A stretch of DNA of 15,462 nucleotides, from NCBI GenBank assembly GCA_023441125.1, contig JAEZQV010000226.1:1-15462 (forward strand), in the 5' to 3' direction. Under the pieces are notes generated by a model. It had not been told where the DNA came from. It saw only the letters and a program-made list of their open reading frames with translations, and ran no database searches. Of this stretch, positions 1 to 6,530 are shown in pieces. Position numbers and translations under genes: made by a program. Every line of letters starts with the position of its first letter. Positions within the stretch are counted from its first letter, which is position 1. The stretch is from Bacillota bacterium. GTDB taxonomy: Bacteria > Bacillota_C > Negativicutes > Sporomusales > Sporomusaceae.

Positions 1-278
1 CTTTCATAGCTGGTGGTAAACTTATCCGGTAAAGTTTTTTTATCGCCGACAACGCAAAAAGACACCCGATTATCGGCGGCGATATTGTCCAGTTTATAAC
101 CCGCATTGGCACAGTGGCAATAGATACTGCCGTCAGCATAGACATAACTGAGCGGCACACCATAGGGACCGTTAGCCTGATTGACGGTCGACAAAACCCC
201 GTACTCACATTTTTGCAAAATGCCAATGGCAGCTTCATCGCTGATTTGCCGGTCACTGCGTCTCATATTTGCAAACAT
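1..278 (-). CDS. NimA-like pyridoxamine 5'-phosphate oxidase family protein, 3' part cut by window edge
   Basis: About 92 codons of an open frame that runs off the left edge, so the C-terminal part is missing. The N-terminus reads MFANMRRSDRQISD. The MRR-x-DR-x-I opening is typical of NimA/PNPOx-like FMN-binding split-barrel proteins, and the later segment YCHCANAGYKLDNI matches their H-x-A-x-x-G-x-K-x-D FMN-contact region. Members include nitroimidazole reductases and many uncharacterised small flavoproteins; the substrate here is unknown. The start at 278 is chosen because AGAGGTGAG lies a few bases upstream; the second Met, at 266, is where many family members begin but has no properly spaced ribosome binding site. 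The gene follows the DNA glycosylase gene but has its own promoter and a palindrome over the -10 box, so it is probably separately regulated. Confidence 0.82.
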   Translation of the reverse strand, partial: MFANMRRSDRQISDEAAIGILQKCEYGVLSTVNQANGPYGVPLSYVYADGSIYCHCANAGYKLDNIAADNRVSFCVVGDKKTLPDKFTTSYE

Positions 279-299
279 CTTCTCACCTCTATTCATTTA

Positions 300-316
300 T
301 TGGTATACTATACCAA
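300..316. promoter_or_regulatory. Perfect 17-base palindrome, candidate repressor operator
   Basis: The sequence TTGGTATA-C-TATACCAA is a perfect dyad with 8-base arms. It contains the -10 box of the NimA-like gene (307-312) and ends 21 bases before the start codon. A bound dimeric repressor would block RNA polymerase. The regulator is not identifiable from the window. Confidence 0.6.
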
Positions 317-335
317 ATTACCGGGAAAAGGTAAA
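307..335 (-). promoter_or_regulatory. Sigma-70-type promoter of the NimA-like gene
   Basis: On the minus strand, TTTACC (330-335) and TATAGT (307-312) are separated by exactly 17 bases. They match consensus at 4/6 and 5/6 positions. The -35 box lies just past the stop codon of the upstream glycosylase gene, giving the flavoprotein gene independent transcription. Confidence 0.6.
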
Positions 336-344
336 TAGGCCCGG

Positions 345-1163
345 TTAGTGCTGACACACCGGGCAATAAAATGCATTTCTCCCGCCAATCCGCCCGGTCT
401 CAATCAAGGTGCCGCAAATAAAGCATGGCTGGCCGGTCCGGTAGGCTACCTTGAGGCAAGGTGCAAAGCCGCCGGTCAGCCGATCGTCCGAACAAAACTT
501 TTTCTCATAGACCCCGCCAAGCGCAGTGGCTCTGGTTAATATCTCCCGGATACAGCGATAGAGGTTTATTTGCTCTTGGCCGGTGAGCGTAGCCGTATTG
601 CGTTCCGGTCTGATTTTACTGCAAAACAGCGTTTCATTTGAATAGACATTACCAATGCCGGCAATAAACTCCTGTTTCATCAGCAGCGGTTTTATCATCG
701 CCTTGCGGTGTGACAGGCGCTCTAAAAAAACGTCCTGCGTGAATTGCGGGGACAGCGGTTCCGGTCCCAGGCCGGCTAATGCAGGCATATCGGCTAAATT
801 GTCGGTGGGGACCAGATGGAGATAACCCAGATTTAATCGAAAAAAAGCTAGCGTTTCTCCCGAATGCAGCCTGATAGCGACCGATGGTCTGCCATCGATT
901 GGCTCACCCGGATAAAACAGCCGCCCATACCCTTCCAGCATAAAATGAATGATCAGCGAATGCCGATTGGCCAGGCTGAGGATAATCTGCTTGGCCCGCC
1001 GTCTGACCTGTGTCACCTGCTGGCCGGTTACGGCCGTAATAAAATGCCCGCTTGTCACATTGAGCGATTTTTCCCGCCCGATCACGACTTCTTTAATTAT
1101 TTGCCCCCGCACCTTTTGTTCGAGCAAATATCTGACAGTTTCTATTTCGGGAATTTCTGGCAC
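345..1163 (-). CDS. Fpg/Nei family DNA glycosylase (base excision repair)
   Basis: A 272-residue protein, the usual Fpg length. After Met removal it begins PEIPEIE, giving the N-terminal proline nucleophile and adjacent glutamate of the bifunctional glycosylase/AP lyase family. Lys58 in RRRAK corresponds to Fpg Lys57, and Met75 to the base-flipping Met. The helix-two-turn-helix appears as GIGNVYSNETLF (about 168-179). The C-terminus carries a four-cysteine zinc finger, CFIC then GGRNAFYCPVC, including its conserved Arg. The usual D-x-R-R-F-G motif is replaced by FFRLNLG, so the two other void-filling residues of Fpg are not both present and lesion preference may differ from 8-oxoguanine. The start is GTG, with AAAGGAG about 10 bases upstream. 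It lies 43 bases after the GNAT gene, probably in one transcript. Whether it acts as Fpg or Nei cannot be settled from sequence. Confidence 0.9.
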   Translation of the reverse strand: MPEIPEIETVRYLLEQKVRGQIIKEVVIGREKSLNVTSGHFITAVTGQQVTQVRRRAKQIILSLANRHSLIIHFMLEGYGRLFYPGEPIDGRPSVAIRLHSGETLAFFRLNLGYLHLVPTDNLADMPALAGLGPEPLSPQFTQDVFLERLSHRKAMIKPLLMKQEFIAGIGNVYSNETLFCSKIRPERNTATLTGQEQINLYRCIREILTRATALGGVYEKKFCSDDRLTGGFAPCLKVAYRTGQPCFICGTLIETGRIGGRNAFYCPVCQH

Positions 1164-1206
1164 GCGTGCTTTACTCCTTTCATGGCAGCAGGCTGATACG
1201 GGCTAT

Positions 1207-2274
1207 TCAGGGGTTGCGCAGTTTAAAATGCTTGCCGGCCATCGGCTGGAGCTTGGCGGTAACCGGCCCCGGCGGGGAGGCATAATGCCGGCTGTCAGCC
1301 GCAGGCCGGAACATAAGATAATAAGCCAGCTCTTTTTTAAAGCCCACTTGCTCCAGTACGACCTGCTTGGCAGGCTCATCACTATAAATTGTGGTGCTTA
1401 TTATCCCCTGATGGTAACTGGCCGTGATAATGCCAACAGCTTTACAAACGATAGCCCGGCGCAAGGTTTCAAAGTCAGGATGAAGGATGAGGCTGATTAC
1501 ATGGCTTTTTAGCCTAAGATAGCTGTTTATTGTCAGCCAGGCAATGATGTTACCGTCCTTCTCCACAACGAAATCTTTTTTCCGCTTGCGCATCAGATGG
1601 TTTTTCGCCCATTCCAAGTGCCTGACAACCATACTCGGATTAAATTCGTCATAAGTACGCTTGACAACCTGTCGCAACGCGGGCGGCACCGCTGCCAGAT
1701 AAAGACGGTACAGTTTGGCCCTGTCCCGCCCCTTAAGCTCCCGAAACCCGGTTAGCCGCCCGGCCGGCAGCGGCCCTATGGCATGTCCTGCTTCCAGGCG
1801 CAGCTCATAATGCAGAATTTCCGTCGTCTGTTTAAATCCCAGCCGCCGGTAAAAGTAATACGCCCGGTTATCAACCCGGACTTCAAGAACAACATCATAT
1901 TGCCTGGCATCGGCGACATCGGTAAGCAGTTTGGATAAGACCCACCGCCCCAGCCCCTGCCCCCGGTACTGTTTGCTGAAGGCGATATAATAAATATGCA
2001 GTTGGCTGGAATTCAGGTAAGACACCTGGATAAAACCCACTACCCGGCCGGCAATTTTGGTCACATACACGTTAAAATGATTTTTAATCCAGGCAGAAAA
2101 CTGGCTGAGAGGCTGCAAAATATAATAGAACTGCCGGGCGCGCTGGATTCTTCGCCGCACTTGTGCAATATCTATTTCCTCACTGAAAGCACTGGCAAAC
2201 AGTTTCTCCAACTGATCCAGATCGGAACGCTGAATTTTTTCTATTGTTACATTATGAAAGGGTTTATCCGGCAT
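1207..2274 (-). CDS. GNAT N-acetyltransferase with a second GNAT-like half
   Basis: A 355-residue protein. Residues about 8-158 form a recognisable Gcn5-related acetyltransferase: motif A is QYRGQGLG (102-109), the acetyl-CoA pyrophosphate loop, and motif B is the stretch N-R-A-Y-x-F-Y-x-x-LGF. The second half (about 170-335) has no clear motif A, but it ends SDEPAKQVVLEQVGF, which has the spacing of GNAT motif B. A tandem GNAT architecture with a degenerate second copy is therefore likely (inference). The acceptor substrate is unknown. The ATG start has AGGAG six bases upstream. The glycosylase gene follows 43 bases downstream. Upstream lie an extended -10 promoter and paired 8-base palindromes, so this gene may head its own unit. 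Confidence 0.82.
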   Translation of the reverse strand: MPDKPFHNVTIEKIQRSDLDQLEKLFASAFSEEIDIAQVRRRIQRARQFYYILQPLSQFSAWIKNHFNVYVTKIAGRVVGFIQVSYLNSSQLHIYYIAFSKQYRGQGLGRWVLSKLLTDVADARQYDVVLEVRVDNRAYYFYRRLGFKQTTEILHYELRLEAGHAIGPLPAGRLTGFRELKGRDRAKLYRLYLAAVPPALRQVVKRTYDEFNPSMVVRHLEWAKNHLMRKRKKDFVVEKDGNIIAWLTINSYLRLKSHVISLILHPDFETLRRAIVCKAVGIITASYHQGIISTTIYSDEPAKQVVLEQVGFKKELAYYLMFRPAADSRHYASPPGPVTAKLQPMAGKHFKLRNP

Positions 2275-2287
2275 AACATTCTCCTGC

Positions 2288-2317
2288 TACTAGTAATGAT
2301 AACAGCTTTTACTAGTA
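2288..2317. promoter_or_regulatory. Two copies of the palindrome TACTAGTA, candidate operator
   Basis: The self-complementary octamer TACTAGTA occurs at 2288-2295 and 2310-2317, 22 bases apart start to start, or about two helical turns. Both copies lie between the candidate -10 box at 2334-2342 and the GNAT start codon, a place where a repressor could act. The binding protein is unknown. Confidence 0.4.
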
Positions 2318-2333
2318 TCGGCTTTGGCCGGTT

Positions 2334-2342
2334 ATTTTATCA
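2334..2342 (-). promoter_or_regulatory. Candidate extended -10 promoter for the GNAT-glycosylase unit
   Basis: The minus strand reads TGATAAAAT, a TGn extended -10 with 5/6 match to TATAAT. No good -35 box is seen. Predicted transcription would start near 2327, leaving a leader of about 50 bases before the GNAT ATG. Confidence 0.4.
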
Positions 2343-2351
2343 CTGCCTACC

Positions 2352-2479
2352 GCCGGCCGCACTTAGCGCAGTGTCTTACGTGCGCTGGCCGGCAATTAAG
2401 ACAAACGAGATTGCCGGCCGGCGCTCTGAGTAACACAGGTTTTCCCCGGTTACTCAGAGCGGTGGCAGCAGCAATCTCG
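2352..2479. repeat. Cluster of overlapping inverted repeats in the YitT-GNAT intergenic gap
   Basis: Three pairings compete. Pairing A is GCCGGCC (2352-2358) with GGCCGGC (2387-2393), enclosing AGCGCA/TGCGCT (2365-2370/2381-2386). Pairing B is GGCCGGCAAT (2387-2396) with ATTGCCGGCC (2410-2419). Pairing C is CGAGATTGC (2406-2414) with GCAATCTCG (2471-2479), enclosing the perfect 12-base stem GCTCTGAGTAAC/GTTACTCAGAGC (2423-2434/2449-2460). B shares bases with both A and C, so B excludes the other two. No U-run follows on either strand, so these are not ordinary intrinsic terminators. It could be a folded leader or processing element, or a repeated extragenic palindrome; I do not recognise a known riboswitch class. 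Confidence 0.6.
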
Positions 2480-2536
2480 CTGTATGTATTCCGTATCAAA
2501 GAAAAAGATCGTTATGAGGCGCAGGCAGGCCGAAAA

Positions 2537-3397
2537 TTAATGGATGGCTTTCTTCTTAAACTTGCCGCCAAAAACCTCATGGACTTCGTTGATCGTGACA
2601 AAAGCCCCTTCATCTTTTTCATATATAATCGATTTCAATTTGGCAATTTCTAAACGGGTAACCACCGAATATAACACTTTTTTGGGTTCGCCGGTAAAGC
2701 CGCCGGCGCCGTGAAGAACTGTCACACCGCGGCCCAGGCGGGCCATAAGCGCTTCAGCAATTTCATCAGGATTATCAGTTACAATCATAACCCCTTTGGA
2801 TTCGTCAAGCCCTTCAATCGTCACGTCAATAACTTTAAAGGCGATAAAGTAGGCTACCAGTGAGTACATGGCTTTCTCCCAGCTGAATACCAGCCCGGCC
2901 GCACTAAGGATAAACAAGTTGAAAAACATGATGATTTCACCGACAGAGAAACCGGTGCGCTTATCCAGCAAGATGGCCATAATTTCCGTACCGTCGAGCG
3001 AACCGCCGTTTCTGATAATGAGGCCTACGCCGACCCCCAGAATGATGCCGCCAAAGATGGCCGCCAAGAACAAATCGTTAGTTAATTCCGGCACGGGGTG
3101 AAAAACATATACCCAGCCCGACAGCGACAGGATGGCAAACAGTGTCGAGACGGCGAAGGACCGGCCGATGTGATTATAGCCGATATACAGAAATGGCAGG
3201 TTCAGCACTACCAGAAAAAGGCTGATATCCAGGCCGGAAAGGTGGCTGGCCATAATGGCGATCCCCACAACTCCACCGTCAATAATCTGGTTGGGTACAA
3301 GAAAAATCTCAAGCCCTATGGCCGCAAAAATGGAACCGATAAATAAAATACAATACTTTTTCACATTAGCCACTACTGGATTCCGGGTATGTGGCAT
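2537..3397 (-). CDS. YitT family membrane protein (DUF161 plus DUF2179)
   Basis: A 286-residue protein of standard YitT length. The first ~200 residues hold about five hydrophobic segments, including the IDGGVVGIAIMAS loop and the RNGGSLDGTEI segment that are hallmarks of the family. The C-terminal ~70 residues form the cytoplasmic DUF2179 domain (GVTVLHGAGGFTGEPKKVLY, then INEVHEVFGGKF). It is an inner membrane protein. No transport substrate is established for most members, so I assign none. AAGGAGGG sits about eight bases before the ATG. The gene lies 37 bases after the ABC-F gene on the same strand with no terminator between, so the two are probably co-transcribed. Confidence 0.92.
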   Translation of the reverse strand: MPHTRNPVVANVKKYCILFIGSIFAAIGLEIFLVPNQIIDGGVVGIAIMASHLSGLDISLFLVVLNLPFLYIGYNHIGRSFAVSTLFAILSLSGWVYVFHPVPELTNDLFLAAIFGGIILGVGVGLIIRNGGSLDGTEIMAILLDKRTGFSVGEIIMFFNLFILSAAGLVFSWEKAMYSLVAYFIAFKVIDVTIEGLDESKGVMIVTDNPDEIAEALMARLGRGVTVLHGAGGFTGEPKKVLYSVVTRLEIAKLKSIIYEKDEGAFVTINEVHEVFGGKFKKKAIH

Positions 3398-3434
3398 AAC
3401 ATCTCCCTCCTTAAAAACATAGTAATATCTTATG

Positions 3435-5054
3435 CTAGTTTGCGTACAGTTCCGCCAATTGCCGCTTCACGTCCGCACTAGCCAGATACTCATCATAAGT
3501 CATACGGCGGTCAACAATCCCCCCGGGTGTGATTTCAATAATCCGGTTAGCTATTGTCTGGATAAACTGATGGTCATGCGACACAAATAAAATCGTGCCG
3601 TCAAAGTTAATCAAACCGTTATTCAGCGAGGTAATGGATTCCAGATCCAAATGGTTGGTCGGTTCATCCAGTAAGAGAACATTCGCACCGCTCAGCATCA
3701 TGCGGGCCAGCATGCAGCGAACTTTCTCGCCCCCTGACAAGACATTGGCTTCCTTTAAACTTTCTTCCCCGGAAAACAGCATCCGGCCCAAAAAGCCTCT
3801 GATAAAACTTTCTTCCTGGTCGCGGGAAAACTGCCGCAGCCAGTCAATAAGATTTAATTCCACCCCCTCGAAATACGTTGAATTATCCTTGGGGAAATAG
3901 GCCTGGGTTGTTGTTACCCCCCACTTGAAGGCCCCGCTGTCCGGCTCCAGTTCTCCCGTCAAAATTTTGAACAGAGTCGTTTTGGCCATTCCCTCCGGGC
4001 CGACAAAAGCAACTTTATCCCCTTTGGTGATGGTAAAACTGATATCCCGCAATACTTGCCCGTCTTCGATTTGCTTGCTGATATTTTCTACTGTCAGGAG
4101 CTGAGCGCCGGCTTCCCGGTCAGGCTTAAAGGCGATATAAGGATACTTGCGGGACGAAGGTTTAATATCGTCCAGCGTAATTTTCTCCAGCAGCTTTTTC
4201 CGGGATGTTGCCTGCTTGGATTTGGACGCGTTGGCGCTAAACCGCTGAATAAAGTTTTGCAGGTCTTTAATTTTATCTTCTTTGCGTTTGTTGGCCTCTT
4301 TGGCCAGTTGCAGGGCCAGTTGGCTGGATTCCAGCCAAAAATCGTAGTTGCCGACATACAGCTGGATATTCTGGAAATCAATATCAGCAATGTGGGTACA
4401 GACCTGATTGAGGAAATGCCGGTCATGGGATACCACGATGACCGTATTGGGGAAATCGGCCAGGAAATCTTCCAACCAGGATATGGATTCAATATCCAGA
4501 TGGTTGGTAGGCTCGTCCAAAAGTAAAATGTCCGGGTTGCCAAAAAGCGCCTGGGCCAACAATACCCGTACCTTTTCATTGCCGCTGATCTCGCCCATTT
4601 TCAGCTGGTGCAATTCTTCTTTGATCCCCAAGCCATTCAGCAGTTTGGCAGCTTCCGTTTCGGCATCCCAGCCATTCAGTTCGGCAAATTCACATTCCAG
4701 CTCCGACACCCGTATACCATCTTTATCGGAAAAATCCGGCTTGGCATACAGTGCGTCCTTCTCCGCCATGATGGCGTACAGCCGGGCATGCCCCATAATG
4801 ACAGTTTTTAAAACTTCAAATTCATCAAATTCATAATGATTCTGTTTGAGCACCGCCAGGCGCTCACCTGGGGTTATGGCCACTTCGCCCCCGGTAGGCT
4901 CGACTTCGCCTGAAAGCACTTTCAAAAACGTAGATTTACCGGTGCCATTAGCGCCGATCAGGCCATAGCAGTTACCAGGAGTAAACTTTATGTTGACATC
5001 TTTAAACAGGATCCGTTTACCAAATTGCAGAGTCAGGTTATTGGTACTAATCAT
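3435..5054 (-). CDS. ABC-F family ATPase, likely ribosome-associated
   Basis: A 539-residue soluble protein with two ABC nucleotide-binding domains and no membrane segments, the ABC-F layout. The first domain has Walker A GANGTGKST (34-42), signature ISGNEK (156-161), Walker B LLLDEP (168-173) and H-loop VSHD. A charged linker (about 240-320) is the region that contacts P-site tRNA in ABC-F proteins. The second domain has GPEGMAKTT (352-360), where Ala replaces the usual Gly of GKT, signature LSGGEK (449-454) and LLLDEP. The SGNEK and MAKTT variants resemble the YkpA/YbiT-type branch from memory. ABC-F proteins act on stalled ribosomes, some giving antibiotic resistance; neither the family branch nor context proves resistance here. 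The ribosome binding site is weak (AGGT), and an extended -10 promoter lies upstream. Confidence 0.92.
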   Translation of the reverse strand: MISTNNLTLQFGKRILFKDVNIKFTPGNCYGLIGANGTGKSTFLKVLSGEVEPTGGEVAITPGERLAVLKQNHYEFDEFEVLKTVIMGHARLYAIMAEKDALYAKPDFSDKDGIRVSELECEFAELNGWDAETEAAKLLNGLGIKEELHQLKMGEISGNEKVRVLLAQALFGNPDILLLDEPTNHLDIESISWLEDFLADFPNTVIVVSHDRHFLNQVCTHIADIDFQNIQLYVGNYDFWLESSQLALQLAKEANKRKEDKIKDLQNFIQRFSANASKSKQATSRKKLLEKITLDDIKPSSRKYPYIAFKPDREAGAQLLTVENISKQIEDGQVLRDISFTITKGDKVAFVGPEGMAKTTLFKILTGELEPDSGAFKWGVTTTQAYFPKDNSTYFEGVELNLIDWLRQFSRDQEESFIRGFLGRMLFSGEESLKEANVLSGGEKVRCMLARMMLSGANVLLLDEPTNHLDLESITSLNNGLINFDGTILFVSHDHQFIQTIANRIIEITPGGIVDRRMTYDEYLASADVKRQLAELYAN

Positions 5055-5096
5055 TTTTATACCTATTCTTTCTAAAAATATTGCCTCGGATTAATA

Positions 5097-5105
5097 AGTA
5101 TACCA
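5097..5105 (-). promoter_or_regulatory. Extended -10 promoter of the ABC-F gene
   Basis: The minus strand reads TGGTATACT, a TGn extended -10 with TATACT matching 5/6. The -35 position falls in the T-run of the preceding terminator and matches poorly, as is common with extended -10 promoters. It would start transcription about 35 bases before the ABC-F ATG. Confidence 0.55.
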
Positions 5106-5113
5106 TATTTTCG

Positions 5114-5150
5114 CAAAAAAATAAAGCAGCACTGTCATTAACAATGCTGC
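5114..5150 (-). terminator. Intrinsic terminator of the citrate operon
   Basis: Ten bases after the oadA stop codon on the minus strand, GCAGCA (5150-5145) pairs with TGCTGC (5131-5126). A further TGT/ACA pairing lies inside after one mismatch. The stem is followed by TTTATTTTTTT. This closes the citDEF-XG-oadA transcript before the ABC-F gene. Confidence 0.85.
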
Positions 5151-5160
5151 CTGACAAAAT

Positions 5161-6510
5161 CTAGCGGTGCTTACTGAAAAAGTTCAGGGCCACTTCCGGG
5201 AAAAGCGCGTATGATAATACATCTTCCGTCGAAGCATGGCCATAGCCCTTTTCAGCCAGTTCCTGCCGCAGCGCTTCCAGCTGCGGGGCGATATCATCGG
5301 CCGGACGGTGCGTGATAACCGGCTCGTCACCAACAATCATTTTTCTGAACTCAGGGTCGATAGGCGCCGGCGTGCGGCCATATTTGCCGCGAACAAGGTC
5401 CTTTATTTCCCGGGGAACTACTTTATAGCGGCCCAGCATAACATTAAAGGCGGCCATAGAACCGGTAATCTGGCTGGTGGGCGTAACCAGCGGCGGATAG
5501 CCGAGTTCAGCGCGCACCCGCGGCATTTCTTCCAGCAGGTCAGGGTATTTGTCAGCCATCCCCTGTTCCTTCATTTGATTCAGCAGGTTGGATAGCATCC
5601 CTCCCGGTATTTGGAAGGACAGTACTTTGGTGTCAATATCAATGGCTGTATTCAGGCTGAAATCCTGCGCCAGCGATTTTTTTACATTGCGGAAATGGTC
5701 GGCAATGGGATACAATTGCTCCTTTTTAATGCCGGTGTCCCGCTCAGTTCCCTCAAGAGCAGCCACAATCGCCTCGGTAGCCGGTTGGGAAGTCCCCATG
5801 GCAAACGGCGATAACGCACAGTCCACAATATCCACGCCGGCCTCAATCGCTTTAAGATAGGTCATGGAAGCCATGCCGCTGGTGTAATGCGTGTGCAGTT
5901 GAACAGGAATCGCAATGTCGGCTTTCAGCGCTTTGACAAGATCATAAGCGGCATAAGGGGCCAGCAGGCCGGACATATCCTTAATACAGATGGAATCGGC
6001 GCCAAGATCAACCAAATCCTTGGCCACTTTCAGGAAACTGTCCTGATTGTGATAAGGGCTTATCGTGTAAACAAATGCGCCCTGCACATGGGCGCCCGCC
6101 GTTTTAGCGGCTTTCATAGCCACTTCCAGATTGCGGACATCATTTAAGGCATCAAAAATACGGATAATGCCGACCCCGTTGTCAACAGCCCGGTTGACAA
6201 ACTCACAAACCACATCGTCAGCATAATGATTATAGCCAAGAACATTCTGGCCGCGCAGCAGCATCTGAATCGGCGTCTTTGTAAGATATTTCTTCAGAGT
6301 ACGCAAACGCTCCCAGGGATCTTCCTCCAAAAAGCGCAGACAGCTGTCAAACGTAGCTCCGCCCCAGGCTTCCAGAGCATAAAAACCAGCATTATCCAGT
6401 TGTTCCAGCATGGGGATCATGTCGGTAATCCGCATACGCGTGGCGGCGAGTGATTGATGGCCGTCTCTCAGTACGGTTTCCATAATTTTTACACGATTGT
6501 TAGTCGGCAT
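5161..6510 (-). CDS. oadA: Oxaloacetate decarboxylase alpha subunit (carboxyltransferase domain, no biotin domain)
   Basis: A 449-residue carboxyltransferase of the OadA/PycB/5S-transcarboxylase family. The TIM-barrel metal site is intact: LRDGHQS with Asp16, CIKDMSG with Lys177 (the carbamylated lysine in homologues) and QLHTH with His206 and His208. The conserved C-terminal carboxylase region follows to about residue 440. The chain then ends, with no Ala/Pro linker and no biotinyl domain with its MKM motif, so a separate biotin carrier must serve it. As last gene of the citrate lyase operon, its likely job is to transfer CO2 from oxaloacetate to biotin and release pyruvate. A pyruvate carboxylase B role in the reverse direction cannot be excluded from sequence alone. 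The start has AAGGGAG upstream, and citXG ends 20 bases before it. Confidence 0.88.
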   Translation of the reverse strand: MPTNNRVKIMETVLRDGHQSLAATRMRITDMIPMLEQLDNAGFYALEAWGGATFDSCLRFLEEDPWERLRTLKKYLTKTPIQMLLRGQNVLGYNHYADDVVCEFVNRAVDNGVGIIRIFDALNDVRNLEVAMKAAKTAGAHVQGAFVYTISPYHNQDSFLKVAKDLVDLGADSICIKDMSGLLAPYAAYDLVKALKADIAIPVQLHTHYTSGMASMTYLKAIEAGVDIVDCALSPFAMGTSQPATEAIVAALEGTERDTGIKKEQLYPIADHFRNVKKSLAQDFSLNTAIDIDTKVLSFQIPGGMLSNLLNQMKEQGMADKYPDLLEEMPRVRAELGYPPLVTPTSQITGSMAAFNVMLGRYKVVPREIKDLVRGKYGRTPAPIDPEFRKMIVGDEPVITHRPADDIAPQLEALRQELAEKGYGHASTEDVLSYALFPEVALNFFSKHR

Positions 6511-6530
6511 AGGCTTCGGCTCCCTTCCAG

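Noticed and set aside
114..338. Plus-strand open frame of 74 codons
   Set aside because: It is antisense to the NimA-like gene and its promoter, has no ribosome binding site, and its protein looks random.
949..1512. Plus-strand open frame of 187 codons across the glycosylase and GNAT genes
   Set aside because: It runs antisense over two well-supported genes and shows no family similarity or start signal.
2406..2479. Intrinsic terminator for the YitT gene
   Set aside because: The stem is strong, but no U-run follows on either strand, so it is recorded as an inverted repeat only.
2275..2536. Known riboswitch or T-box leader
   Set aside because: I looked for cobalamin, tetrahydrofolate, cyclic-di-GMP and T-box consensus elements and saw none.
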